Source: Streptomyces liliifuscus (GTDB taxonomy: Bacteria; Actinomycetota; Actinomycetes; Streptomycetales; Streptomycetaceae). From it: a stretch of 64,000 nt of DNA. The position numbers and the translations under genes are program-made. Of the stretch, positions 34,997-45,465 are shown in pieces; the first letter of the stretch is position 1; every line of letters starts with the position of its first letter. The notes under the pieces are model-generated. The model made no database searches and was not told where the DNA came from. It worked only from the letters and a program-made list of their open reading frames with translations. Where the stretch lies: positions 8,060,001 to 8,124,000 of the forward strand of contig NZ_CP066831.1 of the NCBI RefSeq assembly GCF_016598615.1, read 5' to 3'.

Positions 34997-36274
34997 TCAC
35001 GAAGTGGCGGGCCGGCCCCGGGTGAACAGCGCCAGGGCGCCGAGCGGCAGCAGCAGACAGGCGGCGACGAGATTCAGCCAGCCGTAGCTCGCCTGGGCGA
35101 CGACGAGGCCGGCCGCCGCGCCGCCGAGACCCGCCGCGGTGTTCATGGTCAGGTCGGACAGGCCCTGTGCGGCGGCGCGGGCGGGCTGCGGAACGGAGTC
35201 CGTCAGGAGCGCGGAGCCGGAGACGAGACCGGCCGACCAGCCGAGACCCAGCAGGAAGAGCCCGGCGGCGGTCTGTGTGTGACTGCTGCCGGCGGTGCCC
35301 GCGAGCAGCGCCGCACAGGCCAGCAGCCCCACGGCGAGACCGATCACCGCCAGCCGCCCGAACCGGTCGGACAACCGGCCCATGACGGGCGAGAACGCGA
35401 ACATGCCCGCGATGTGGATGCTGATGACCAGCCCGATCAGATCGATGCTCGCGCCGTGGTGACCGAGATCGACCGGTGTCATCGACATGACCGACACCAT
35501 CGCCGTGTGCGAGACCGCCACGGTCACCAGGGCCAGCCGGGCCCGCGGCGAGGCCCGGACGGCGGCCGCCCCCGCCCGTATGGAACGCGCGGCGGGGGAC
35601 TGCTCCTCGAGCGGCGCCAGCGCACGCGCGGTGAGCAGCGGGTCGGGCCGCAGCAGCACCGCGATCAGGAGCGCCGCCATGAGGAAGACCCCGGCCGCCC
35701 AGAGGAAGGGGCCGGCCGCCTCCGGTATGCCGAGCCCGGAGACGCTGCGACCGGCGGGCGCGGCGATGTTGGGGCCGAGGACCGCGCCGATCGTCGTGGC
35801 CCACACGACGTTGGAGATGGCGCGTGCCCGCCGCTCCGGCTCGGCCAGGTCCGCTGCCGCGAAGCGCGCCTGCAGATTCGCGGACGAGGCCGCGCCGAAC
35901 GCCGCCATGCCGAGCAGCAGCAGCGGAAAGTTGTCCATCGCCGCGGCGACCACGACGATTCCGGCGCCCAACGCTCCGATGAGGTAGGCCAGCACGAGCC
36001 CCGGCCGGCGGCCGCGCGCGGTCATCAGTGCGGCGAGCGGCACGGAGAGCACGGCCGTCCCCGTGACCGTCGCGGTGGGCGCCAGTCCGGCCAGCGACTC
36101 GGTGCCGGCGACCTCCTGGGCCAGTACGACCGCGAGCGCGATACCCGTGGCCACACCCAGCCCGCCGAGGATCTGGCCGACGACGAGAACGGCGGCCGTC
36201 CGGCGCCGCAGTGCCGGCAGCGCCTCCGCGTCGACAGGCCCGCCGACCGGCCGCTCGACGGCGGTCACCGACAC
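34997..36274 (-). CDS. MFS exporter
   Basis: 425 aa with about twelve predicted membrane segments. Signature features: a short basic loop GRLSDRFGRLAVIG between early helices of the second half and GMAAFGAASSANLQARFAAADLAEPERRARAI in the central region, typical of drug-exporter-like MFS proteins. The start is uncertain within the first few residues; VTAVERPVGG begins near 36274. No regulator is adjacent. The substrate is unknown. Confidence 0.88.
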   Translation of the reverse strand: MSVTAVERPVGGPVDAEALPALRRRTAAVLVVGQILGGLGVATGIALAVVLAQEVAGTESLAGLAPTATVTGTAVLSVPLAALMTARGRRPGLVLAYLIGALGAGIVVVAAAMDNFPLLLLGMAAFGAASSANLQARFAAADLAEPERRARAISNVVWATTIGAVLGPNIAAPAGRSVSGLGIPEAAGPFLWAAGVFLMAALLIAVLLRPDPLLTARALAPLEEQSPAARSIRAGAAAVRASPRARLALVTVAVSHTAMVSVMSMTPVDLGHHGASIDLIGLVISIHIAGMFAFSPVMGRLSDRFGRLAVIGLAVGLLACAALLAGTAGSSHTQTAAGLFLLGLGWSAGLVSGSALLTDSVPQPARAAAQGLSDLTMNTAAGLGGAAAGLVVAQASYGWLNLVAACLLLPLGALALFTRGRPATS

Positions 36275-36396
36275 CGTCCCGCGGCACTACAACTCAGCGC
36301 GCCTACCCTGCCCGCAGCCGCGAACCGCACCGTTTCGGACACATCCCCGCGCGTGATCGATGTGGTCACCGGCGCATCCTCCCCCTGGTCCTGACC

Positions 36397-36951
36397 TCAG
36401 AACAACGGCTCCGGCAGCACTCCTTCCAGCGCCAGCAGCTTCCGCTTGGTCTCCAGGCCGCCCCCGAACCCGCCGATCCCGCCGTCACTCTCCACCACCC
36501 GGTGGCACGGCACGACGACCGGCAGCGGATTGGCGCCCATGGCCATGCCCACCGCCTGAGCGGCCCCCGGCTGGCCGACCCGCCGGGCCAGGTCGCCGTA
36601 CCCCACCACAGAGCCGTACCGAACGCCGGACGCCAGCTCGCGCAGCACCTGGCGGTTGAACCCGGAGATCAGGGACCAGTCCAGCGGCAGGTCGAAGTCC
36701 TTGCGCTCGCCCGCGAAGTACGCCGAGATCTGACGTATCGCCTCGGCCAGGAGCGGGGACTGAGGTGCCTCGACGGGCTCGGTGCCGAACCTGGAGGCGA
36801 GCCGGTCGAGTGCCTTGTCGCGCACCGCGTCCGTGGCGTGGAAACCGACGCTGACCAGGCCTTCGCCGGTCGCGGCCAGCAGCAGCGGACCGATGTCGCT
36901 GTCGACGACGGCCCACACCACTCGCTGCTCGTTCTGCCCATGGCTGTCCAT
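36397..36951 (-). CDS. ogt: Methylated-DNA-[protein]-cysteine methyltransferase
   Basis: 184 aa. Active site PCHRVVESDG with the acceptor Cys, preceded by the DNA-binding helix region NRQVLRELASGVRYGSVVGYGDLARRVGQPGAAQAVG and followed by GGIGGFGGGLETKRKLLALEG. It removes O6-alkyl groups from guanine by suicide transfer. ATG 36951 is one base past the predicted start of a damage-type promoter (-10 TACCGT ends at 36959), so the mRNA is probably leaderless; the weak GGAG three bases upstream agrees with that. Confidence 0.94.
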   Translation of the reverse strand: MDSHGQNEQRVVWAVVDSDIGPLLLAATGEGLVSVGFHATDAVRDKALDRLASRFGTEPVEAPQSPLLAEAIRQISAYFAGERKDFDLPLDWSLISGFNRQVLRELASGVRYGSVVGYGDLARRVGQPGAAQAVGMAMGANPLPVVVPCHRVVESDGGIGGFGGGLETKRKLLALEGVLPEPLF

Positions 36952-36958
36952 GCGCTCC

Positions 36959-36981
36959 ACGGTACGGCGCACCACTGACAA
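36959..36981 (-). promoter_or_regulatory. PafBC-type DNA-damage promoter of ogt
   Basis: On the - strand: TTGTCAGTG (36981-36973), 8 bases, TACCGT (36964-36959). The start of transcription at about 36952 falls at the ogt ATG (36951). The first box and spacing are identical to uvrB. Confidence 0.75.
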
Positions 36982-36982
36982 C

Positions 36983-37022
36983 GCCGGTGGCACGGACGCG
37001 TGCGAGCGTCCGTGCCACCGGC
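36983..37022. terminator. 17-bp perfect hairpin after glpQ
   Basis: Left arm 36983-36999 (GCCGGTGGCACGGACGC) pairs along its full length with 37006-37022. With both neighbouring genes on the - strand, it ends the glpQ transcript just before the ogt promoter. Confidence 0.85.
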
Positions 37023-37042
37023 GAGAGCTTGTGAAGGCGGGC

Positions 37043-37918
37043 TCAGCCCTCGTTCAGCGCCTCCTGCACCACGTCCGGCTTGTTCGTGATGATGCCGTCC
37101 ACGCCGAAGCCCGCGACGCGCCGTGCGTCCGCCGCGGTGTCGACGGTCCAGGTGGAGATCTCCAGCGGCTTGCGGTGCGGTCCTTCGAGCGCGTGGATCG
37201 CGGTGACGTAGCCGAGGGAGATCGTCGTGTGCGACGAGTTGATCTGGTCGGCGAACTGCGCGTACGCGGGCAACTCCGCGACCGACGGCGTACCCAGGAA
37301 GCCCGTCTTGATGTCGGGCCGCAGCGCGTGCACGGTCCTAAGGCTGTCCGCGCTGAAACTCTGTACGACCAGCTTGCTCCGAACGTGGGCCGGACCCAGC
37401 CAGCCCTCGTTGCCGAGGACCTTGAGGGTCTCCCGCTCGATGCCCGGGTAGAGAGCGGGATTCTTGATCTCCAGGACGAGCTTCTGGTGATTCCGTGAAA
37501 CCCGGTTCATGTACTGCTTCAGGGTCGGTACGTGCGCGCCCGCGTACCGCGGGCTGAACCAGCTGCCCGCGTCCAGCTGCGCGATCTCCGCGGCGGTGAA
37601 GTCCTTGACCTTCCACGGGGCCCGCCCGGGGAAGACCTCCTCGACGTTGGTCGTGCGGTTCAGGCTGTCGTCGTGGATCACCACGAGCTGGCCGTCCTTG
37701 GTGCGCTGGACGTCGTTCTCGACCCAGCGGAATCCCAGGTCGTCGGCCTTGTCGATGGCGGCCAGGGTGTTCTCGGGGGCGTAGGCCGAGGCGCCTCGGT
37801 GGGCGATGACCTGAGTCCGGTCGGTGTCCGGTGCGGCGTGGGCGGTGGGTGCGGGGAGAACAACGACAGCGGCTCCCAGGAGCGCGGTGGTCGTGGCGGC
37901 GGCAGCGCGCGCGTACAT
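37043..37918 (-). CDS. glpQ: Secreted glycerophosphodiester phosphodiesterase
   Basis: 291 aa. Residues 1-29 are a Sec signal peptide (MYARAAAATTTALLGAAVVV, cleavage after AHA). The GDPD fold has the catalytic HRGASAYAPENT (His) and WVENDVQRTKDGQLVVIHDD (Glu/Asp/His metal and catalytic residues). It cleaves deacylated phospholipid head groups to glycerol-3-phosphate outside the cell. A candidate PHO box is at 37954-37975, in agreement with phosphate control of this gene in S. coelicolor. Confidence 0.93.
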   Translation of the reverse strand: MYARAAAATTTALLGAAVVVLPAPTAHAAPDTDRTQVIAHRGASAYAPENTLAAIDKADDLGFRWVENDVQRTKDGQLVVIHDDSLNRTTNVEEVFPGRAPWKVKDFTAAEIAQLDAGSWFSPRYAGAHVPTLKQYMNRVSRNHQKLVLEIKNPALYPGIERETLKVLGNEGWLGPAHVRSKLVVQSFSADSLRTVHALRPDIKTGFLGTPSVAELPAYAQFADQINSSHTTISLGYVTAIHALEGPHRKPLEISTWTVDTAADARRVAGFGVDGIITNKPDVVQEALNEG

Positions 37919-37953
37919 GCGTACTCCTTGCGTCTGTGTTCACGGACCGTCCT

Positions 37954-37975
37954 AGAGTGACAGCAGAGGGTCAAC
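37954..37975 (-). promoter_or_regulatory. Candidate PHO box upstream of glpQ
   Basis: On the - strand two 11-base direct repeats are adjacent: GTTGACCCTCT and GCTGTCACTCT (8 of 11 identical). They resemble the GTTCACC-type PhoP repeats of Streptomyces and lie 36-57 bases upstream of the glpQ start. The rest of 37919-38195 shows no gene. Confidence 0.55.
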
Positions 37976-38195
37976 AGTAGGGGGGTGCAGGATGGCCACA
38001 GATTGAATGGAGTTGCCCATGTCCGATCACGCTTGCCGCACAAGTGCGGCAAGGTCGTGATTCTTTGCCGGAAAATCGTTCGAGCGTTCCGGGGCGAGTC
38101 ATACTCTCTGCGTCAACCCTGACCGCCGTGGCGGTCCTGGGACGGGGGCATCTCACGAATTTCCGGGACTCATCAGGGCGGAAGGGCAACCGCGC

Positions 38196-39059
38196 ATGCA
38201 GGGCACGGTCGACGGATTCAGCTACGGACTCGTCACGCCGCTGGTGGCGTACCTGATGGCCTGCCTCGGTGGAGCGCTGGGTCTGCGCTGCACCACGAGA
38301 TCGATGCTCGTCACCCGCTCCTGGCGACCAGGCTGGCTCGCCCTCGGTTCGGCGGCGATCGGTTCCGGCATCTGGACCATGCACTTCATCGCGATGATGG
38401 GCTTCTCCGTCCAGGAGACACCGGTCCGCTACGACAAACTGACGACGTTCGCGAGCCTCGGCGTCGCGATCGTCATGGTCGGCATCGGGATCTTCATCGT
38501 CGGCTACAAGGGAGCCTCCGGAACCGCCCTGTTCACCGGGGGCACCATCACAGGTCTCGGCATCGCCTCGATGCACTACCTGGGCATGGCCGGAATGCGA
38601 CTCAACGGAAAGCTCGAGTACAACACCTTCACCGTTTCCGCCTCGGTCGTCATAGCCGTCGTCGCCGCGATCGCGGCCCTGTGGGCGGCGGGTCAGGTCC
38701 GCGGCTTCATGTGGAGCGTGGGCGCGAGCCTGGTCATGGGTCTCGCCGTCAGCGGTATGCACTACACCGGCATGGCCGCCCTCAACGTCCATCTGCACAG
38801 CGCCACCAGCACCCCGTCCGGGGACTCGCCCGCGACCCTGCTGGCCCCCCTGATGGTCGGCCCCCTGGCCTTCCTGCTGCTGGCCGGTGTCGTCGTGATG
38901 TTCGACCCGCTGATGGTCATGGGCAAGCCCGACTGGAGCCCCGCCGAGCAGAAGCCCGGCATCCCGGCCCACACCGTCCGCCACACCGGCCGCCGGTCCG
39001 TGCCGGGCCAGCGCCGGAGCTCCAGGCGCCCCGGTTCCCGCACCCCGCAGAACTGGTGA
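38196..39059 (+). CDS. MHYT-domain membrane protein
   Basis: 287 aa. Seven predicted membrane helices; three MHYT motifs: TMHFIAM (~62), SMHYLGM (~128) and GMHYTGM (~187). MHYT domains are thought to bind copper or sense gases such as O2, CO or NO, usually fused to a signalling module, but this protein has only a short basic cytoplasmic tail (SVPGQRRSSRRPGSRTP). It may act as an input protein for a partner. GTG/ATG start at 38196 has a GGAAGG-type site. The next base run is the uvrB damage promoter. Confidence 0.9.
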   Translation: MQGTVDGFSYGLVTPLVAYLMACLGGALGLRCTTRSMLVTRSWRPGWLALGSAAIGSGIWTMHFIAMMGFSVQETPVRYDKLTTFASLGVAIVMVGIGIFIVGYKGASGTALFTGGTITGLGIASMHYLGMAGMRLNGKLEYNTFTVSASVVIAVVAAIAALWAAGQVRGFMWSVGASLVMGLAVSGMHYTGMAALNVHLHSATSTPSGDSPATLLAPLMVGPLAFLLLAGVVVMFDPLMVMGKPDWSPAEQKPGIPAHTVRHTGRRSVPGQRRSSRRPGSRTPQNW

Positions 39060-39069
39060 CGCGACCCCG

Positions 39070-39092
39070 TTGTCAGTGCGGGGTCGTACGGT
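39070..39092 (+). promoter_or_regulatory. PafBC-type DNA-damage promoter of uvrB
   Basis: TTGTCAGTG (39070-39078), 8 bases, TACGGT (39087-39092). The predicted start of transcription, about 39099, is one base before ATG 39100, so uvrB mRNA is probably leaderless. The same offset is seen at ogt. Confidence 0.8.
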
Positions 39093-39099
39093 GGAACCC

Positions 39100-41238
<2,139 letters not shown>

Positions 41239-41297
41239 CACCCGGAGTGGCGCGCTGTGTTGCAAGACCGACACAAAGTGTGCACCAGGGTTCGGCG

Positions 41298-41320
41298 CTG
41301 TCAGTGGCTCTGCGTAGGGT
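41298..41320 (+). promoter_or_regulatory. PafBC-type DNA-damage promoter of terD
   Basis: CTGTCAGTG (41298-41306), 8 bases, TAGGGT (41315-41320). It is the same bipartite element as at uvrA and lies just downstream of uvrB. Its predicted start is about 52 bases before the terD start codon. Confidence 0.75.
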
Positions 41321-41378
41321 TGCTGGTCAACCGCAGGACTCTGCGGCAACAGGGGACAGTTCGAGAGGGGAACAGCGC

Positions 41379-41957
41379 GTGACGGTCAACATGACCAAGG
41401 GTCAGGCCATCAGTCTGCAGAAGAACGACGGAGGCACGCTGACCGCGGTCCGCATGGGGCTCGGCTGGCAGGCCGCCCCGCGACGTGGCCTGTTCGGCTC
41501 TCGCACCCGTGAGATCGACCTTGACGCGTCCGCCGTGCTGTTCGCGGACAAGCAGCCGGTCGACGTGGTGTTCTTCCGCCACCTCGTCAGCGACGACGGC
41601 TCCGTGCGCCACACCGGTGACAACCTCGTCGGCGGCGTGGGCCAGGGCGGCGACGACGAGGCGATCCTCGTCGACCTCGCGCGCATCCCGGTCCACATCG
41701 ACCAGATCGTCTTCACCGTGAACTCGTTCACGGGCCAGACCTTCCAGGAGGTGCAGGACGCGTTCTGCCGCCTGGTCGACGAGACCAACGGCCAGGAGCT
41801 GGCCCGCTACACCCTGGCCGGCGGCGGCCAGTACACGGCGCAGATCATGGCGAAGGTCCACCGCGCGGGCACGGGCTGGCAGATGACCGCTCTCGGCACG
41901 CCGGCCAACGGCCGCACCTTCCAGGACCTGATGCCGGCGATCCTGCCGCACCTGTAG
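41379..41957 (+). CDS. terD: TerD-family calcium-binding stress protein
   Basis: 192 aa from GTG 41379, with GAGAGGGG upstream. TerD motifs: QKNDGGTLTAVRMGLGW, EIDLDASAVLFAD (acidic Ca2+ site), VDVVFFRHLVSDDGSVRHTGDNLVGG (second acidic loop), and a TLAGGGQYTAQIMAKVHR region. TerD proteins bind Ca2+ and belong to tellurite/phage/oxidant-resistance ter systems, now thought to act in membrane-associated stress responses. A damage-type promoter drives it. The TerD-fusion gene follows 45 bases later and is likely in the same transcript. Confidence 0.92.
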   Translation: MTVNMTKGQAISLQKNDGGTLTAVRMGLGWQAAPRRGLFGSRTREIDLDASAVLFADKQPVDVVFFRHLVSDDGSVRHTGDNLVGGVGQGGDDEAILVDLARIPVHIDQIVFTVNSFTGQTFQEVQDAFCRLVDETNGQELARYTLAGGGQYTAQIMAKVHRAGTGWQMTALGTPANGRTFQDLMPAILPHL

Positions 41958-42002
41958 GCAACCCGGCACCCGGCGCACGAGCACATAGGGGGAACGAAGG
42001 CG

Positions 42003-44045
42003 ATGACGGCTGAGCTGGTCCGGGGGCAGAACCACCCGCTGCCCCAGGCCCGACTTGAGATCCGGGTGTCGGCCGGAAAACCGATCGTGGCCGGGGCCAC
42101 GCTCAGCGACGAACAGGGCACGGTGCACGGTGTCGAGTGGGTGGCCCATCCGGGCTCACCCACTCTGCCCGGCCTGGAGGTCTCCAAGCAGGCGGCGGCC
42201 GACCACCGCCTCGCGTGCGACCTGGACGCCCTGCCCGAGTCCGTGCACCGGGTCAGCGTGCTGCTCGCGCTGCCCTCCGGAGGCAGCGGGCCCGTCAGGT
42301 TCGGCTCCGTCGCCGCGCCCTTCATCGCGGTCACCGGACTCGACGGCTCCGAGGTCGCCAGCTACACGATCACGGGGCTGGACGCGGAGTCGGCCGTCGT
42401 CGCACTCGAGCTCTACCGCAGGCAGGGCGCCTGGAAGGTCCGAGCCGTGGGCCAGGGATACGCGGGCGGCCTCGCCGAACTCCTCGCCGACCAGGGCCTG
42501 CCCGAGGCCCGCCAGCTCGCGGGCAGCATCAACGAAGCGGTCGCCCAGGGCCTCGCCCGTTCGGTGGCAGCGCCCCCGCCGCGCACATCGGAGGGCGACC
42601 GCTCGCGGCACGCGGCGACCCCGGCGCTCGGCCAGAACCAGGGCGGAGCCACGCCCCAGGGCGCCCCCGGCCACGTATCACCGCAGCACGGACACCCGGG
42701 CGGGCAGGGACACACGGCGTCCGGCGCTCCCGGGCACGCGACACCGCAGGGCGGCCACCCCGTAGGGCCCGGGCAGCCGGACCCGTCCGCCGTCACGCAG
42801 CCCGCCGGTCCCGGAGCCGGCGGACCCGTCAACTACAGCCACCCGGGGCGGCAGGCCGCCGCGCCTCCGCCGCCCCCGCCGACAGCGCCCCCGGCCCGGC
42901 CGGGACAGCCCGCGCAGCCCGTCGCGGGCGACGCGACCGGCTGGTCCATGGAGGAACGCCTGTACAACCAGGTGTGGGGCATGTTCGAGGACCTGGCCCG
43001 CGCCACGGCCGCGTACCGCAGCGCGGTCGACTTCGCCGAGTCGCGGATGGAGCAGGAGCTCGACAAGGTCCTGTCCGACCCGCGCAGCCGCATCGGCGGA
43101 CAGGGCGACGCGGCGCGTGAGGCAGCCCGCGCCAAGCATTCCCAGCTGATCGACCGGGCCAGGGAGGCACTCGACCGCGATCTCGCCCAGCTCACCGCCG
43201 AGGCAGAGGTCGTCGAGCCCGCGCTGCCGCCCGCCTTCGCGCGCTGGGACAACCCTGTCTGGCAGGGCTACCGGGTCCCGATGGAGATCCCCATGGCCCT
43301 GCGCCTGGGCGACCTCCATCTGCCCGAGAGCGCGGGCCTGAGCATTCCGATGCTGGTGCGGCTGCCGCTGGAGCGCGGTCTGTGGATAGACAGCGGACGC
43401 GCCGGATCCTTCGACGGTTCGATCGCAGATTCCGACGACCTGCGCCGCCTCGGCATGGACACGGCGGTGGCGATCGCGGCCCGGCTGCTCGCCGTCTACC
43501 CGGCGGGCGAGTACACACTGCATGTCATCGACCCGGCGGGCTCCGGTGCCTCGTCCCTCGCGCCTCTCGTGCAGACCGGTGTGCTCAACGGCCCGCCTGC
43601 CGCCGGTGCCGCCGGGGTGACCGACGTTCTGGCCCGGCTCACGCAGCGCGTCGATCTCGTACAGATGGCGATCCGCGGCGGCGCGGCCGACTCCCTGCCG
43701 CCCGGCCTCGACACGGCCGAGCAACTGCTGATCGTCAACGACTTCCCGCACGGTTTCGACGACCGTGCCGTGACCCAGCTGCGCTATCTCGCGGACGAGG
43801 GCCCGGCCGTCGGCGTCCATCTCATGCTGGTCGCCGACCGGGAGGACGCCACCGCCTACGGGCCGCTGCTCGACCCGCTGTGGCGCTCGCTGCTCCGGCT
43901 CACGCCCACGCCCGACGACCACCTCGCCGACCCATGGGTCGGGCACGCGTGGACCTACGACCCCTCGCGCGTCCCCCCGGGCAGCCAGGTGCTCCAGCAC
44001 GTCCTCACCCAGGTCGCGGCGGCCCGTCGCTCCTGGAACCGCTGA
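42003..44045 (+). CDS. TerD-domain fusion with FtsK-like C-terminal module
   Basis: 680 aa. Residues 1-165 are a degenerate TerD-like domain (NHPLPQARLEIRVSAGKPI, then GLDAESAVVALELYRRQGAWKVRAVGQGYAGGLAEL). A long His/Gly/Pro/Gln linker (190-310, with PGHVSPQHGHPGGQGH-type repeats and PPPPPP) follows. The C-terminal ~360 residues (EERLYNQVWGMFEDLARAT..., FARWDNPVW, RLPLERGLWIDS, MDTAVAIAARLLAVYP, LIVNDFPHGFDDRAVTQL) resemble the region N-terminal to the motor of FtsK-like ter ATPases. No Walker A is seen, so it is not itself a DNA pump. It probably assembles with terD and terC in a membrane stress complex. Confidence 0.7.
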   Translation: MTAELVRGQNHPLPQARLEIRVSAGKPIVAGATLSDEQGTVHGVEWVAHPGSPTLPGLEVSKQAAADHRLACDLDALPESVHRVSVLLALPSGGSGPVRFGSVAAPFIAVTGLDGSEVASYTITGLDAESAVVALELYRRQGAWKVRAVGQGYAGGLAELLADQGLPEARQLAGSINEAVAQGLARSVAAPPPRTSEGDRSRHAATPALGQNQGGATPQGAPGHVSPQHGHPGGQGHTASGAPGHATPQGGHPVGPGQPDPSAVTQPAGPGAGGPVNYSHPGRQAAAPPPPPPTAPPARPGQPAQPVAGDATGWSMEERLYNQVWGMFEDLARATAAYRSAVDFAESRMEQELDKVLSDPRSRIGGQGDAAREAARAKHSQLIDRAREALDRDLAQLTAEAEVVEPALPPAFARWDNPVWQGYRVPMEIPMALRLGDLHLPESAGLSIPMLVRLPLERGLWIDSGRAGSFDGSIADSDDLRRLGMDTAVAIAARLLAVYPAGEYTLHVIDPAGSGASSLAPLVQTGVLNGPPAAGAAGVTDVLARLTQRVDLVQMAIRGGAADSLPPGLDTAEQLLIVNDFPHGFDDRAVTQLRYLADEGPAVGVHLMLVADREDATAYGPLLDPLWRSLLRLTPTPDDHLADPWVGHAWTYDPSRVPPGSQVLQHVLTQVAAARRSWNR

Positions 44046-44154
44046 GGCCCCGCGCACCCTTTACCAAGAGTTCTTCAAGTCGCCTGACCAGCACTTTTGG
44101 TTCTTCTTTTACCAATCTCTTTACCTTTCCTTGGTGATTGGGGTACTGTCGTCC

Positions 44155-44332
44155 GTGCGGAGGGGAGTACTCCCTACCTACTGCGGCGTACCCGTCAATA
44201 CGGATCTGGTTCAGATCCCGGGGCGTCGGCCCGAGTGCACCGGGCGCGTCACGCGCCCCACATGCATCGGGTGGAAGAGACCTCCGGCAGCGACGACGCT
44301 GACACTTGCCGTTACGTACTGCCGGAGGCGCA
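44155..44332 (+). promoter_or_regulatory. yybP-ykoY (manganese) riboswitch before terC
   Basis: P1 forms CGGAGG (44158-44163) with CCTCCG (44281-44286). Inside are the L1-type GGGGAGTA next to P1 and AAGAGACC before its 3' strand, the two conserved loops of this Mn2+-sensing class, with hairpins GGATCT/AGATCC (44203-44219) and GGGCGCG/CGCGCCC between. The 3' strand of P1, CCTCCGGCAG (44281-44290), is also perfectly complementary to CTGCCGGAGG (44319-44328), the terC ribosome-binding site. Closing P1 when Mn2+ binds would free the site; without it the site is masked. This agrees with translational activation of terC-family genes by Mn2+. Confidence 0.8.
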
Positions 44333-45334
44333 GTGGATGTTTCCGTGACCCTTTGGGTCCTGACGATCGTGGGCCTCGCGGCCCTCATCGCGGTCGATTT
44401 CTTCATCGGCCGCAAGCCGCACGACGTATCAATCAAGGAAGCCGGAATCTGGACGATCGTCTGGATCGTCCTGGCCGCGCTGTTCGGCCTCGGACTGCTC
44501 GTCTTCTCCGGGGGCCAGCCCTCCGGAGAGTTCTTCGCCGGCTTCATCACCGAGAAGTCGCTGAGCGTCGACAACCTCTTCGTCTTCGTCCTGATCATGG
44601 CGAAGTTCTCCGTGCCCACGCAGTACCAGCAGCGGGTGCTGCTGGTCGGTGTGCTCATCGCGCTCGTCCTGCGCGCGATATTCATCGCCGCGGGCGCCGC
44701 GATCCTCGCGAGCTTCGCGTGGGTGTTCTACATCTTCGGCGCGTTCCTCATCTACACCGCCTGGAAGCTGATCCAGGAGGCCCGGGCGGACGAGTCGGAC
44801 GAGGACTGGGAGGAGAACAAGCTCCTCAAGGCCGCCGAGAAGCGCTTCGGAGTCGCCGACCGCTACCACGGCACCAAGCTGTGGATCCAGCAGAACGGCA
44901 AGCGGGTCATGACGCCGATGCTGGTCGTCATGCTGGCGATCGGCACCACCGACGTGCTCTTCGCGCTCGACTCGATCCCGGCGATCTTCGGCCTGACGCA
45001 GGACCCGTACATCGTCTTCACGGCCAACGCGTTCGCGCTGATGGGTCTGCGGCAGCTGTACTTCCTGATCGGCGGACTGCTCAGGAAGCTGGTCCACCTC
45101 AGCTACGGCCTGTCGGTGATCCTCGGCTTCATCGGCGTCAAGCTGGTGCTGCACGCCCTGCACGAGTCCGGCGTCCATGTCCCGGAGATCTCCATCCCGG
45201 TCTCGCTGGGCGTGATCTGCGCGGTCCTGGTGGTCACCACGATCACCAGCCTCATGGCCTCCAAGAAGCAGGCGGCGGCCGAGGCGGCGCAGAGCGACGA
45301 CGAAGGCGCTCCGAAGGACAGCATCGAGGCCTGA
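44333..45334 (+). CDS. terC: TerC-family integral membrane transporter
   Basis: 333 aa from GTG 44333 behind GGAGG (sequestered by the riboswitch). About eight membrane helices with acidic residues in conserved positions: DFFIGRK (~20), SVDNLFVFVLIMAKF (~80), VLFALDSIPAIF (~205) and VFTANAFALMGLRQLYF (~230). TerC-family proteins are linked to manganese efflux or metalation of exported proteins, and to tellurite resistance. Together with the two TerD-type genes it completes a ter cluster between the Uvr genes. A terminator follows at 45349-45416. Confidence 0.93.
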   Translation: MDVSVTLWVLTIVGLAALIAVDFFIGRKPHDVSIKEAGIWTIVWIVLAALFGLGLLVFSGGQPSGEFFAGFITEKSLSVDNLFVFVLIMAKFSVPTQYQQRVLLVGVLIALVLRAIFIAAGAAILASFAWVFYIFGAFLIYTAWKLIQEARADESDEDWEENKLLKAAEKRFGVADRYHGTKLWIQQNGKRVMTPMLVVMLAIGTTDVLFALDSIPAIFGLTQDPYIVFTANAFALMGLRQLYFLIGGLLRKLVHLSYGLSVILGFIGVKLVLHALHESGVHVPEISIPVSLGVICAVLVVTTITSLMASKKQAAAEAAQSDDEGAPKDSIEA

Positions 45335-45348
45335 CCACGTCGGACGTA

Positions 45349-45416
45349 GAAACAACCAGCACCGGGAGCGGCCCGCGGCGAATTGCCGACCACCGCTCCC
45401 GGTGCTTGCTTGTTTC
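45349..45416 (+). terminator. Composite hairpin terminator after terC
   Basis: AGCACCGGGAGCGG (45358-45371) pairs with CCGCTCCCGGTGCT (45393-45406); outside it GAAACAA (45349-45355) pairs with TTGTTTC (45410-45416). Confidence 0.85.
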
Positions 45417-45465
45417 ATGAGCGCGTTTCCCGGCCCGGGGACGCCGTGGCCGGATGGAGGCACCG

